A DNA stretch of 64,000 nucleotides from UBA1181 sp963631545 (GCA_963631545.1 CAVGRN010000005.1:1-64000); one strand, 5' to 3'; positions 25,527 through 35,092 are shown, counted from the first letter of the stretch. Notes: generated by a model from the sequence alone, not told the origin. A program made the numbers and translations.

Positions 25527-26744
25527 ATGAAGAAAATCGCATTGACAATGTGCGCGATCGCTTTGGCGACGTGCGGTTTCGCCCAGAAGAAAAACGTGAG
25601 CGGAGCAGAGGGCAAATTGTATGATCCAGTGGATTTGGCGGGTGCTAAAACGATGATTGAGCAAGCTATGGCAGATCCAACAACCGCCAACCAAGCAAAA
25701 ACATACTGGGTTGCCGGCCAGGTTTACAACAAAATCTACGAGGATCAAGACACGAAGAGGCAGTTGAACCAACAGTATGACCAGAAGACGATTGACGAGG
25801 CTCTGCTGAAGTCGGTTGACGCCTATAAAAAATCCTACGAGTTGGAGTTGCTCCCCGACGAGAAGGGTAAAATCAAGGCAAAATACCAGAAGCTTATTCC
25901 TGGTAAGTTGGAGAAATTTCCAAACTATCTGGTGAACGCAGGTTTGGCTGAGTATAACGCCCAAGATTACAAGGCTGCGGTTTCTCTTTGGTCGAAGTAC
26001 ATTGATTTGGCAGACTTCTCGTTTATGGCAAAGTCTAACCTCAAGGCAGATTCACTCTACAATGAGATTAAGTACTATACCATCAATGCTGCCAGCCAAA
26101 CCACAGGGTTGGAGGATCTTTCCATCAAATATATGGAAGATTTGAAGAACACCACTAAGTACGGACAGACAATGTACGAGTGGCTCTACGGCGCATACCA
26201 GAAGAAGGGAGACCAAACAAAGATGGTTTCTGTGTTGAAAGAGGCTGTTAACAAGTATCCAAGCAATGCGTTCTTCATCGGTTCGTTGATTAACTACTAC
26301 TTGGAGAACAAGAAGGATGCAGAGGCTGTGGCATACGTTGACGAGGCAATCGCCAAAGACCCTAAAAATCCTCAGTACTACTTGATTAAATCAAGATTGT
26401 TCCTTCAAAAAGAGGATTTTGATAAGTCTATCGAAACCGCAAAACAAGCCATTTCAATTGACGCAAATAATTTTGAGGCAAACTTCTACTGCGGTCTTTC
26501 TATCGTGAAAAAGGCTGAGAAGGCGTTGGACAAGGCCAATAACATCAAAGACAATGCAAAGTATAAGGCTGCCAAGAAGATGGCTACCGACCAGTTTGAA
26601 ACTGCAATCCCTTATTTGGAGAAGGCTCGTTCCATCAATCCAAAGGATGCAAGCAACTTGAATATTCTGAAAACCTCCTACTATCGTATTGGCAATGGTG
26701 CGAAGTATTCTGAAATTGACAAGGAACTGAAGGCTATCCAATAA
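25527..26744 (+). CDS. Exported tetratricopeptide repeat protein
   Basis: A 405-residue protein with a signal peptide (MKKIALTMCAIALATCGFAQ, residues 1-20). The rest is helical and contains several TPR-like pairs, clearest at 240-330 (KYPSNAFFIGSLINYYLENKKDAEAVAYVDEAIAKDPKNPQYY and the next repeat). TPR proteins mediate protein contacts; the partner is unknown. It sits 22 bases after gyrA and is probably co-transcribed, but there is no functional link. A terminator follows. Confidence 0.9.
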   Translation: MKKIALTMCAIALATCGFAQKKNVSGAEGKLYDPVDLAGAKTMIEQAMADPTTANQAKTYWVAGQVYNKIYEDQDTKRQLNQQYDQKTIDEALLKSVDAYKKSYELELLPDEKGKIKAKYQKLIPGKLEKFPNYLVNAGLAEYNAQDYKAAVSLWSKYIDLADFSFMAKSNLKADSLYNEIKYYTINAASQTTGLEDLSIKYMEDLKNTTKYGQTMYEWLYGAYQKKGDQTKMVSVLKEAVNKYPSNAFFIGSLINYYLENKKDAEAVAYVDEAIAKDPKNPQYYLIKSRLFLQKEDFDKSIETAKQAISIDANNFEANFYCGLSIVKKAEKALDKANNIKDNAKYKAAKKMATDQFETAIPYLEKARSINPKDASNLNILKTSYYRIGNGAKYSEIDKELKAIQ

Positions 26745-26760
26745 TATTTCCAGCAAAAAA

Positions 26761-26799
26761 AGCGGGATTCCTATTGAAAAAATAGGTTTCCCGTTTTTA
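26761..26799 (+). terminator. Terminator after gyrA-TPR
   Basis: AGCGGGATTCCTATT and AATAGGTTTCCCGTT form an imperfect stem (two central mismatches) with an A-rich loop, followed by TTTTATTTTTTAT. It lies 17 bases after the TPR stop. Confidence 0.75.
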
Positions 26800-26804
26800 T
26801 TTTT

Positions 26805-26812
26805 TATATTTG
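26805..26812 (+). promoter_or_regulatory. Promoter -7 box for the family 2 glycosyltransferase
   Basis: TATATTTG, 79 bases before the ATG at 26891. The leader is therefore long; no obvious structure is seen in it. Confidence 0.5.
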
Positions 26813-26890
26813 TTCCGAGTAAGTCCTTAAAGTCTATTTCTGGTTGGAATGATTTTTCTGATTAAGAATTGAGATAAAACTATAACTGAG

Positions 26891-27694
26891 ATGAGTGTTA
26901 CTGTTATTGTCATTGGCTATAATTCTTGGCATTACTTGCAAAAGAATTTCGCTTCCCTAAATTTTTTCAAGGATGGAGAGGCCGACATCTTATACATAGA
27001 CAACGCCTCTACAGACGAGACCCGTACAGCCATTTCCTATTCTTACCCCAATGTGAAGATGATTGCTTGCGGTGTGAATAGGGGAGTGTCTGCCGCGCGA
27101 AACATCGGAATGGTCAACTCGTCCAATGATTATCTTTGGTTTCTCGATAGCGACACCGAGGTGAATGAGGAGGCTTTCCGCACTATGTTGGATTATATGG
27201 AGAAGCATGAGGATGTCGGTATTTGCAGTTGCCGACTAATGGGGGCGGACGGCAAACCACAAGCCAGTTGCAAGCATTTCCCGACGAAGCGTGGTGTGAT
27301 AAAAAGCGGTTTGCACAATATGTTTAAGCGATTGGGGTGGAACATATTTCCTAATGCGTATAGCGAAACCATTTACAAAGTGGAGGGGACAGAACCTTTA
27401 GAGGTGGATTTCGTGATTGGCGCATGTATGTTGGTGAGGCGGAAGGCGCAGTGCAAAGTGGGTTTCTTCGACGAACGCATTTTTTATGGTCCCGAGGATG
27501 CAGACTACTGCCGCCGTATGAAAAAGGCAAACTACAAAGTCGTGTGTCTGCCGTATGTTTCAATTTTCCATGACTATCAGCGCACCGTCAGTCAAAAATT
27601 CTTCTCTAAACTGACTATCAAACAGATAAAGGGTTTGAGCTACTATTTCAGCAAAGTGATGAAAGATAAGTTTGATGGTCGCAAAAACGTGTAA
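26891..27694 (+). CDS. Family 2 glycosyltransferase (rhamnosyltransferase-like)
   Basis: A 267-residue cytoplasmic GT-A enzyme. It begins with VTVIVIGYNSWHYLQKNF and has the nucleotide-sugar/metal motif in DYLWFLDSDTEVN. The EVDFVIGACMLVRRK and FGPEDADYCRRMKKANYK-type motifs match rhamnosyl- or related transferases that build O-antigen or capsule. Donor and acceptor cannot be read from sequence. It stands alone, with a long leader upstream and the convergent topB gene 36 bases downstream. Confidence 0.88.
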   Translation: MSVTVIVIGYNSWHYLQKNFASLNFFKDGEADILYIDNASTDETRTAISYSYPNVKMIACGVNRGVSAARNIGMVNSSNDYLWFLDSDTEVNEEAFRTMLDYMEKHEDVGICSCRLMGADGKPQASCKHFPTKRGVIKSGLHNMFKRLGWNIFPNAYSETIYKVEGTEPLEVDFVIGACMLVRRKAQCKVGFFDERIFYGPEDADYCRRMKKANYKVVCLPYVSIFHDYQRTVSQKFFSKLTIKQIKGLSYYFSKVMKDKFDGRKNV

Positions 27695-27730
27695 CGCATA
27701 AATTTGGGGGTTGCCTTGGGTAGGTGATAA

Positions 27731-29551
27731 TTAAGTCGCAGGAGTTACAACCGTAGGGTTGACTCCACTTGAGTTCGCTGTACTGGTTGTTGTGTATCCA
27801 TATTTTTCGCTGTTAATCAGCGTGATAACCATTTCTTTCAATTCTTTCAAAAACTCCGCTGTTTGGAAAGAACCCTTTTCAATCATACGCAGTTTTTTCT
27901 CCCACTGTCCAGTTAGTTCGGCGGATTTCAACAACTCGTTTTTTATGGTTGCTATGAGCTTGATGCCTGTTTCAGTGGCTTCGATGCTCTTTCCTTTTTT
28001 CCGCATGTAATCTCTTTTGTAGAGTGTCTCGATAATGTTAGCGCGTGTAGACGGTCTGCCGATGCCATTCTCTTTCAGTAGGTCGCGCAGTTCCTCGTTA
28101 TCAATTTGTTTGCCGGCGGTTTCCATAGCGCGCAGCAGGGTGGCTTCTGTGTAGGGTTTTGGCGGAGTGGTTTCCTTTTCGGTGAGCGATGGCGTGTGCG
28201 GACCATGTTCGCCTTGTGTGAAGAGTGGAAGTGTTTTCTCTTCGTCGCTTTTCTCTTCGGGAGATTCGTTGCCAAATACCGTCCTCCACCCAGGCTTAAG
28301 TATTTGTTTTCCTGAAACTTTGAACCCAATTTTGTTTACAACGCCTTGCACTGTTGTGGTTGATGTTTCGCACACAGGGTAAAAATTGGCGATGAAGCGT
28401 CGAGCCACAAGGTCGAACACTTTACTCTCGTCGGGTGTCAAGTTGATGGGGTTCACGCCTGTCGGGATGATAGCGTGGTGGTCTGTAACCTTTGAATTGT
28501 CAAAAACCTTTTTTGACTTCGGAATTTTGCTTTGCAAGACTGGTGCGGTGAGGCTGGCGTAGCTCTTCAGTCCTTGCATAATGTTGCCTACCTTTGGGTA
28601 GATGTCTTCGCTGAGGAACGTCGTGTCTACGCGGGGATAGGTTGTAATTTTTTTCTCGTAGAGAGATTGAATGAGTTTGAGCGTATCTTCGGCGGAGAAG
28701 CCGAATTTTTTGTTGCAATCCACTTGTAATGAGGTGAGGTCGAACAATCTTGGAGCGAACTCCTTTCCCTCTTTGGCGGCAATGTCTGTAACCTCAAACT
28801 CTGAGTTCTTAACGGTTTCCAAAAAATTCTCACCTTCCTCTTTGGATGAAAATTTGCCTTTCACGGCCGAAAATGTGGTGTCGCGGTATACGGTTTTTAA
28901 TTCCCAGTACTTTTCAGGTTTGAAGTCTCTTATTTCCAAGTGACGTTTCACCACCAATGCGAGGGTTGGGGTCTGCACCCTGCCGATAGAAAGCACTTGC
29001 TTGTTCTGCCCATAGCGGAGCGTGTAGACGCGTGTGGCATTCATACCCAACAGCCAATCGCCGATGGCACGCATCGCCCCAGCCTCGTAGAGCTTGTTGA
29101 AATCGCTTTGCGGACGCAGTTTGGCGAATCCCTCTTTTATGGACTCTTCCGTCAATGACGAGATCCAAAGTCTTTGCACGGGGCATTTGCATTGCGCCTT
29201 TTGCATCACCCAGCGTTGGATGAGTTCGCCCTCTTGGCCGGCATCACCGCAGTTGATGACGCTGTCCGCCTTTTTAATCAGTTCCTCAATGATGTGGAAT
29301 TGTTTTTTCGACCCATCATTCTCAATGAGTTTGATGCCGAAACGCGGCGGAATCATCGGGAGGTCTTGCAGCGTCCATCGCTTCCATTGGCTGTAATATT
29401 CGTGCGGCTCTTTGAGCGTGCAAAGATGACCGAACACCCACGTCACCTGGTATCCGTTCCCTTCAATATATCCCTCGCGTTTACTCCGGGCCCCCAACAC
29501 ATTGGCGATTTCCCTTGCAACACTTGGTTTCTCGGCTATGCAAACAATCAT
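27731..29551 (-). CDS. topB: DNA topoisomerase III (type IA)
   Basis: A 606-residue type IA topoisomerase. The N-terminal Toprim domain has CIAEKPSVAREIANVLG and NCGDAGQEGELI. The catalytic Tyr is in TTYPRVDTTFLS. The decatenation-type core and the ENGIGRPSTRANIIETLYKRDY motif are present. The protein ends at a low-complexity Ser/Thr tail (YGYTTTSTANSSG) and lacks the C-terminal zinc-finger domains of topoisomerase I. Full-length chromosomal TopB is common in Bacteroidota, and no conjugative genes are nearby, so a plasmid or ICE origin is not supported. Confidence 0.94.
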   Translation of the reverse strand: MIVCIAEKPSVAREIANVLGARSKREGYIEGNGYQVTWVFGHLCTLKEPHEYYSQWKRWTLQDLPMIPPRFGIKLIENDGSKKQFHIIEELIKKADSVINCGDAGQEGELIQRWVMQKAQCKCPVQRLWISSLTEESIKEGFAKLRPQSDFNKLYEAGAMRAIGDWLLGMNATRVYTLRYGQNKQVLSIGRVQTPTLALVVKRHLEIRDFKPEKYWELKTVYRDTTFSAVKGKFSSKEEGENFLETVKNSEFEVTDIAAKEGKEFAPRLFDLTSLQVDCNKKFGFSAEDTLKLIQSLYEKKITTYPRVDTTFLSEDIYPKVGNIMQGLKSYASLTAPVLQSKIPKSKKVFDNSKVTDHHAIIPTGVNPINLTPDESKVFDLVARRFIANFYPVCETSTTTVQGVVNKIGFKVSGKQILKPGWRTVFGNESPEEKSDEEKTLPLFTQGEHGPHTPSLTEKETTPPKPYTEATLLRAMETAGKQIDNEELRDLLKENGIGRPSTRANIIETLYKRDYMRKKGKSIEATETGIKLIATIKNELLKSAELTGQWEKKLRMIEKGSFQTAEFLKELKEMVITLINSEKYGYTTTSTANSSGVNPTVVTPAT

Positions 29552-29722
29552 ATTGTCTTTTTGAATTGAGGTGCGAATTTACGAAATAAGTCGCTTATTG
29601 ATGCATTTCCGTTTGGTGCGAATTTCGGAGGATGACAAAATTCTTAATCAGATGCACACCCGTTTATTGTCGGGTTCAGAAGATTTGCGTATAATTGCGC
29701 AAAAATCAATTTTAAAGAATCT

Positions 29723-30571
29723 ATGATGTCGAAAATAAGAAATTGGGCGTTTGCGGTGTTGGTTTCCGTTGCCCCATTAGCGTTATTTAACTCCTGTGAC
29801 GAGGAAATCTTGTCTTCGTTGTCGAGTAGCGAAACGGTTGCAGCCTTGAAGGAGGCTTTGACGGTCGGCTCGCAGGTGGCAGCTTCGCAGTTGGGCGAGG
29901 AAGGTGGATATTTCAATGATTTGTCGGTGAAGATTGGTTTGCCCGAGGAGGTACAGGTGGTGCAGGAACTTTTGAGTACCGACCAAGGTAAGGCACTTCT
30001 CTCTTCCGCAGGTGCAAGCGATATGCAGCCAGACAATCTAATACTGCTGATGAACCGTGCCGCAGAAAAAGCAGCGCCGCAATCCGCAGAAATTTTCGCC
30101 AATGCTATCACAGGTATGACGATTGCGGATGGCGAGAATATTCTTTTCGGAGCGGATAACGCTGCAACCGAGTACCTTCACGAGAAAACCTACAGCGGAT
30201 TGCAATCCACTTTCGGTGAGGTGGTTACAAGTACTTTCGACGAGGTGTCTGTGGCTGATGTGACGCTCAATGACGCATGGGACGGATTTTCTAAGAATTA
30301 TAATAAAATCGTATCGTACAAAAACACGACTGCAGGCAAGGTCGCAATGGTTGCTTTGAAGGTTGCTATGAACAAGGCTGGAAAATCCGAAATATACGAT
30401 AGGGTTAACAGCATGCAATCTGTCAATACCAATCTTGGCGAGTACGTTACAGGTAAGGCATTGGATGGACTGTTCTTGAAGGTGGCAAACAAGGAAGCCG
30501 ACATCCGACAAAATGCTTCATCTCGCACATCCGACCTTTTGAAAAGGGTTTTCGGACGGCTGGATAAGTAA
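29723..30571 (+). CDS. DUF4197 family lipoprotein
   Basis: A 282-residue protein of the DUF4197 family. The N-terminus is a lipoprotein signal (hydrophobic to ALFNSCDEE, with the lipid-modified Cys near residue 24). The mature part is alpha-helical, with ALKEALTVGSQVAASQLGEEGGYF and later SVADVTLNDAWDGFSKNYNKIVSYKN. The family has no known biochemical role. The ATG at 29726 is an alternative start. It is alone on the plus strand, and the crp-like gene begins 161 bases later. Confidence 0.88.
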   Translation: MMSKIRNWAFAVLVSVAPLALFNSCDEEILSSLSSSETVAALKEALTVGSQVAASQLGEEGGYFNDLSVKIGLPEEVQVVQELLSTDQGKALLSSAGASDMQPDNLILLMNRAAEKAAPQSAEIFANAITGMTIADGENILFGADNAATEYLHEKTYSGLQSTFGEVVTSTFDEVSVADVTLNDAWDGFSKNYNKIVSYKNTTAGKVAMVALKVAMNKAGKSEIYDRVNSMQSVNTNLGEYVTGKALDGLFLKVANKEADIRQNASSRTSDLLKRVFGRLDK

Positions 30572-30708
30572 TGTTTTGCAGAAAATAAGGGTGCGGGTGC
30601 GGATTTTTAACATTTTTTTGTAGATTCGCACTCGTAATATTCATTCAGCCAAAACGATACGCCTTTGCTACGGCAAGGTGAGGAGTATTTCGGCGCAAAA
30701 ATCGTGTT

Positions 30709-30721
30709 GGTCACGTTGACC
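30709..30721. promoter_or_regulatory. Perfect short inverted repeat before the Crp/Fnr gene
   Basis: GGTCA and TGACC flank a three-base spacer, 11 bases before the ATG at 30733. Crp/Fnr proteins bind two-fold symmetric sites, so this could be an autoregulatory operator. The half-sites are short and it may be chance. Confidence 0.35.
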
Positions 30722-30732
30722 GGTCTAAGTGT

Positions 30733-31440
30733 ATGGATAGTTTAAAAAACTTAAAACGTGAATACTTGGGGATAGAGGAAATTTCCGAGATCTGGCGTGT
30801 GCTGGATCCCGAACAGTTGGCTTATCTCAACAAGCATTGCATAGTTCGCAGATTTAAGAAGGGCGAAATGGTCTACTGCGAAGGAGAAGAACCCACGCAT
30901 GTGTTGTGCGTCGCTACTGGAAAATTGAAGATTTTCCGAACAGGAATCGGTGGCAGAAGTCAAATCGTAAGGGTTGTGAAACCCGGCGAAATGCTTGCTT
31001 ACCGTGCTATGTTTGCTATGGAGAATTTCGTGACCAATGCTTGTGCGTTCGAGCCGGCAGACATTTATATGATTCCAAGGGCGGTAATCAAAGACTTGCT
31101 TCAACAAAATAGCCAACTCTCCTGGTATTTCATCAATAAGTTATCTGTCGATTTGGGAGTGGCAGACAAACGGGCTGTTTCGCTCACGCAAAAGCACGTC
31201 AGAGGGCGGTTGGCAGAGTCACTGCTCTTACTGCGCGACAATTTCGGCTTTGAAGAGGATGGTCAGACGCTTGCAGTGAGTCTTTCGCGTGAAGACATCG
31301 CCAGCCTTTCTAATATGACCACCGCCAACGCCATCCGCACGCTCTCGTGGATGGTTAGTGAAAACATTGTTCAGACAGAACGTAAAAAAATAAAAATCAT
31401 AGATGAGGGTTACTTGCTGACTCTCAGCAGAAATGGCTGA
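30733..31440 (+). CDS. Crp/Fnr family transcriptional regulator
   Basis: A 235-residue regulator. A cyclic-nucleotide-binding-type beta-roll (about 20-130) includes RFKKGEMVYCEGEEPTHVLCVATGKLK. A winged helix-turn-helix follows (about 150-225) with RGRLAESLLLLRDNFG and the recognition helix region SREDIASLSNMTTANAIRTLSWM. The phosphate-binding cassette (FVTNACAFEPADIYMI region) lacks the RTA pattern, so cAMP binding is uncertain. No iron-sulfur cysteine cluster is seen. It is followed 35 bases later by tyrA. Confidence 0.9.
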   Translation: MDSLKNLKREYLGIEEISEIWRVLDPEQLAYLNKHCIVRRFKKGEMVYCEGEEPTHVLCVATGKLKIFRTGIGGRSQIVRVVKPGEMLAYRAMFAMENFVTNACAFEPADIYMIPRAVIKDLLQQNSQLSWYFINKLSVDLGVADKRAVSLTQKHVRGRLAESLLLLRDNFGFEEDGQTLAVSLSREDIASLSNMTTANAIRTLSWMVSENIVQTERKKIKIIDEGYLLTLSRNG

Positions 31441-31475
31441 TGGATGTTTCGTCCAAAAGCGGAATCAAATAAAAA

Positions 31476-32318
31476 ATGACTTTAGGAATCATAGGTTTGG
31501 GTCTGATTGGAGGCTCAATGGCGATAGATTTGCGAAGAAACAAATTCGCAGACAAGATTATCGGTTGCGATAACTCAGAGTTGAACGCTGTAACTGCTCA
31601 GCGCATTGGCTTAGTGGATCAAATCATGCCTTGCGATGAGTTGATTAAGCAGAGCGACTTAATCATTCTTTCCGTGCCAGTGAGTGCGGCAGTGAGAATG
31701 TTGTCCGATATTTTGGACAAAATCAATGATGATCAGGTAGTTGTAGACACTTGCTCAACTAAGGAGAAACTGAACGAGTCTGTTCATTATCATCCTAAAC
31801 GGAAAAATTATGTCGCTTCGCACCCAATGGCGGGAACGGAGTTCAACGGTCCGTGGGCGGCTATCCCGAATCTTTTCGCGGGTCGCGCTGGTGTCATCTG
31901 CAATGCCGAGGATTCTGATTATAAAGCAGTGGAATTGGTCCGGAAAATGTACGACACGCTCAATATGCGCGTGATTTATATGCGCGCTGCGCACCATGAC
32001 GTGCATACGGCGTATGTTTCGCACATCTCGCACGTTGTGTCTTTTGCCTTGGCGTTGACTGTCTTGGATAAGGAGAAGAACGAAAAAAACATCTTCGACC
32101 TTGCTTCTGGAGGTTTCACCTCAACGGCTCGTTTGGCGAAGAGTAATGCGGATATGTGGGCGCCAATCTTCCTACAAAACAAAGAAAACGTGCTTTCTGT
32201 GCTGGATGCCTATATGGAGAAACTTGAACAGTTCAAAAAGGCGATAACGGAAAATGACGAAGCTGCACTCCATAGGTTGATTGATGATGCGAATCGTATT
32301 AAACGGATTTTAAGGTAG
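31476..32318 (+). CDS. tyrA: Prephenate dehydrogenase
   Basis: A 280-residue NAD-dependent enzyme of tyrosine synthesis that converts prephenate to 4-hydroxyphenylpyruvate. The Rossmann motif GLGLIGGSMAIDLRRN is at residues 7-22. SHPMAGTEFNGPWAAIPNLFAG carries the conserved active-site His of the family, and the C-terminal helical dimer domain has VSHISHVVSFALA and FDLASGGFTSTARLAKS. There is no fused chorismate mutase or ACT domain. It follows a Crp/Fnr regulator, so its regulation may be linked to that gene; other aromatic genes are not adjacent. Confidence 0.94.
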   Translation: MTLGIIGLGLIGGSMAIDLRRNKFADKIIGCDNSELNAVTAQRIGLVDQIMPCDELIKQSDLIILSVPVSAAVRMLSDILDKINDDQVVVDTCSTKEKLNESVHYHPKRKNYVASHPMAGTEFNGPWAAIPNLFAGRAGVICNAEDSDYKAVELVRKMYDTLNMRVIYMRAAHHDVHTAYVSHISHVVSFALALTVLDKEKNEKNIFDLASGGFTSTARLAKSNADMWAPIFLQNKENVLSVLDAYMEKLEQFKKAITENDEAALHRLIDDANRIKRILR

Positions 32319-32347
32319 TCGTAACATTGGATATCCTGAGGCAACGT

Positions 32348-33649
32348 ATGGAAGAGGAAAATCGGATTTTCCAAGAATGGAAAGTCCGATTCTTTTCAAT
32401 CTTTGCGATATTGTTGTGTTGTGCTTCGTCTTTCGCGCAGTCGGACAGCACACGGCGCATGTTCTCGTGGAATTTGCGTGCAGACTATGGCAAAGTGCTG
32501 CAGACCAACGATTTTGTGAAGGGCGGACATTTCAATCCGCAGACGCAGGAGTGGTCATACAGCGACGAACGAAAGGTGGAGAACTTTTCCGCCGTGGCTC
32601 TCCAATTTGAGTGGGGATTGAGAAAGAACGACTGGCGGCGCAATGCCTACCGAAATCCCTATTATGGAATCGCATTTTATAGGGCGGATTTTAAGGATGC
32701 CAGAGCAGGAAACCCTTTTTCGCTTTATTTCCTTTATGGTGCGGAAATATTCCAAATCCGCAGGTGGTTAACCTGGAATTACGAGTTCAACCTTGGCTAT
32801 TCCTCCCATTGGAATCATTATGATAAGTTTGATAATCCTGATAATGTGGCGATTGGCGGAAGTTCGACTGTGCACGTGGGGGTGGACACCTATCTCCAAT
32901 TTCTGATTGCGAAGCATTGGGTGGCGAAATTGGGTGTCGCATTGACGCATTTTTCTAATGGTGCGATGAAGAACCCCAACCGCGGACTGAACCTTGCGTC
33001 GCCCTTTTTCTCCGTCGGCTATCGCATCAACGAAGACACGCTGACGGGATGTCAACGAATCAAACGCCCCCGCCAGCCGTACCGCATCGACCATGATTTC
33101 ATCCTCACCGCCTCAATGCGACATATTTATTTTGTGGGAACAAACACAAGGTTGAAAACCGCATACGTTGATTATCCATTCCACGTCTATGCCTTCAGTT
33201 ATGCGGCGATGTTCTCCAGAAGTTACAAATACAAGTTCGGACCGAGCCTTGATTTTAAGTATGATGAGAGTATTGGGGCTAAGGCAGACTATGTCTACAA
33301 CGATTATGACGAATACGAGTATAACCGCGTATGGAAGGGGAAAGCCGCAGACAGATTTTCCTTGGGAATTTCTTTGAAAGGCGAAATCGTGATGCCGTAT
33401 TTCTCGTTTTTCACCAATCTTGGCTATGAGTTTTGGCACAAAGACGAGCGGTCGAGCCGTTTCTACCAGCAATTAGGCATTAAAGTGCAGCCATACGGAA
33501 ATATCTTTGGAATTGTAGGTATACGCGCCAACTATTTCTCGAAAGCGCAGTACATTTGTTGGAGTGTTGGCTACACGCTGAAAGGCAAGGGTATACAGCA
33601 GAGGTTGTCAGAGAAGCGACAACATAGCGAAACCTCCGAAAATTTTTAG
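32348..33649 (+). CDS. Acyloxyacyl hydrolase / PagL-like lipid A 3-O-deacylase
   Basis: A 433-residue outer-membrane protein when started at the ATG at 32348 (the TTG at 32327 would add seven residues). A signal peptide follows a short basic start (FFSIFAILLCCASSFAQ). The barrel contains LTHFSNGAMKNPNRGLN, which matches the catalytic His-Ser and Asn pattern of the PagL family (HxSN). PagL removes an acyl chain from lipid A. The C-terminal third (about 250-420) extends beyond the short PagL enzymes, as in the longer Bacteroidota acyloxyacyl hydrolases. It lies 29 bases after tyrA. Confidence 0.85.
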   Translation: MEEENRIFQEWKVRFFSIFAILLCCASSFAQSDSTRRMFSWNLRADYGKVLQTNDFVKGGHFNPQTQEWSYSDERKVENFSAVALQFEWGLRKNDWRRNAYRNPYYGIAFYRADFKDARAGNPFSLYFLYGAEIFQIRRWLTWNYEFNLGYSSHWNHYDKFDNPDNVAIGGSSTVHVGVDTYLQFLIAKHWVAKLGVALTHFSNGAMKNPNRGLNLASPFFSVGYRINEDTLTGCQRIKRPRQPYRIDHDFILTASMRHIYFVGTNTRLKTAYVDYPFHVYAFSYAAMFSRSYKYKFGPSLDFKYDESIGAKADYVYNDYDEYEYNRVWKGKAADRFSLGISLKGEIVMPYFSFFTNLGYEFWHKDERSSRFYQQLGIKVQPYGNIFGIVGIRANYFSKAQYICWSVGYTLKGKGIQQRLSEKRQHSETSENF

Positions 33650-33657
33650 TAAATTTG
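33650..33657 (+). promoter_or_regulatory. Promoter -7 box for trpB
   Basis: TAAATTTG. The TTG at 33655 that opens the longest reading frame lies inside this box, so it cannot be the start codon if this is the promoter. Confidence 0.55.
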
Positions 33658-33696
33658 CCGGTAGAGATTGAAATTAGTAAAAACGATTATATCCAA

Positions 33697-35061
33697 ATGG
33701 AAAAGCAGAAAAGATTCTTTTTGCAGGAGAATGAAATTCCTGAATCTTGGTACAACATTGCGGCTGATATGAAAAACAAGCCGCTTCCGATGTTGAATCC
33801 GCAAACAAAGAAGCCACTCACGGTGGACGATATGACCCACATCTTCAACAAGGCTTGCTCCGAGCAAGAGCTGAATACCACCGATGCGTGGATTGAAATT
33901 CCTGACGAGGTGCGCAATCTGTATAAAAACTATCGTTCCACCCCATTGGTACGCGCATACGGTTTAGAGAAAGCGTTGGATACCGACTGCCATATCTATT
34001 TCAAAAACGAGAGTGTTAGTCCGGTTGGCTCGCACAAACTGAACTCCGCTTTGGCTCAGGCCTACTATTGCAAGCAAGAAGGCGTAACCAACATCACCAC
34101 CGAGACTGGTGCTGGGCAGTGGGGTGCGGCACTCTCATACGCTGCCAAGGCTTTCGGTTTGGAGTTGGCTGTGTTTATGGTGAAAGTAAGTTACCACCAA
34201 AAGCCTTACAGGCGTTCCATTATGCAGACATTTGGCGCACAGGTTATCGCTTCGCCAAGTATGAGTACCAAGGCTGGACGTAAAATCTTGACGGAAATGC
34301 CAAACTACCAAGGCAGTTTGGGAACCGCTATCTCTGAGGCGGTGGAGTTGGCCATGCAGACGCCTAACTGCAAATATGTGTTAGGAAGTGTGTTGAACCA
34401 CGTTACTCTGCACCAAACCGTTATCGGTCTTGAGGCAGAAAAACAGATGGATATGGCAGGCGAGTACCCAGATATCGTTATCGGTTGCTTCGGTGGTGGA
34501 TCAAATTTCGGTGGTATCTCGTTCCCATTCATGCGTCACAATATCAACGACGGAAAGAAAACTCTTTTCTACGCAGCCGAGCCTGCTTCCTGTCCTAAGC
34601 TGACGAGGGGCGTATTCCACTACGACTATGGCGATGAGGCTGGCTACACTCCGCTCTTGCCGATGTTCACTTTGGGACACGATTTCCAACCGGCACATAT
34701 CCACGCAGGCGGACTCCGTTACCACGGTGCGGGTACAATCGTCAGCCAACTCATTAAAGATGGTATGATGAAGGGTGTGGATATCCCTCAATTGGAGTCG
34801 TTCCAGGCTGCAACCATCTTTGCACAGAGCGAGGGAATCATTCCTGCTCCAGAGTCGGCACACGCAGTGGCTGCCACCATTCGCGAGGTGAAGAAAGCCA
34901 AGGAAGAGGGTGCAAAGAAGACTATTCTCTTCAACCTATCTGGCCACGGCCTGATCGATATGACCGCATACGACCAGTTTATTGCCGGCGACCTCACCAA
35001 TTACGAACTTCCAGACGAGGAAATCAAGAAGAATGTGGCAAAATTGGAGAATTTGGTCTGA
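33697..35061 (+). CDS. trpB: Tryptophan synthase beta chain, TrpB2 type
   Basis: A 454-residue PLP enzyme that joins serine and indole to make tryptophan. The PLP lysine is in VSPVGSHKLNSALAQAYY, and the phosphate-binding loop is GCFGGGSNFGG. The length and the N-terminal sequence (MEKQKRFFLQENEIPESWYN) match the TrpB2 subgroup, which works without tight binding to TrpA. No trpA or other trp gene is in the window. I chose the ATG at 33697 because the upstream TTG overlaps the promoter box. A terminator follows. Confidence 0.94.
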   Translation: MEKQKRFFLQENEIPESWYNIAADMKNKPLPMLNPQTKKPLTVDDMTHIFNKACSEQELNTTDAWIEIPDEVRNLYKNYRSTPLVRAYGLEKALDTDCHIYFKNESVSPVGSHKLNSALAQAYYCKQEGVTNITTETGAGQWGAALSYAAKAFGLELAVFMVKVSYHQKPYRRSIMQTFGAQVIASPSMSTKAGRKILTEMPNYQGSLGTAISEAVELAMQTPNCKYVLGSVLNHVTLHQTVIGLEAEKQMDMAGEYPDIVIGCFGGGSNFGGISFPFMRHNINDGKKTLFYAAEPASCPKLTRGVFHYDYGDEAGYTPLLPMFTLGHDFQPAHIHAGGLRYHGAGTIVSQLIKDGMMKGVDIPQLESFQAATIFAQSEGIIPAPESAHAVAATIREVKKAKEEGAKKTILFNLSGHGLIDMTAYDQFIAGDLTNYELPDEEIKKNVAKLENLV

Positions 35062-35092
35062 GTTTTAAGTTAGACTGATATTGTTCTTTTTA

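Noticed and set aside
27731..29551. topB as a sign of an integrative conjugative element
   Set aside because: No conjugation, relaxase or integrase genes are nearby, so it is treated as chromosomal.
33655..33696. Longer start (TTG) for trpB
   Set aside because: It lies inside the promoter -7 box; the family N-terminus starts at ATG 33697.
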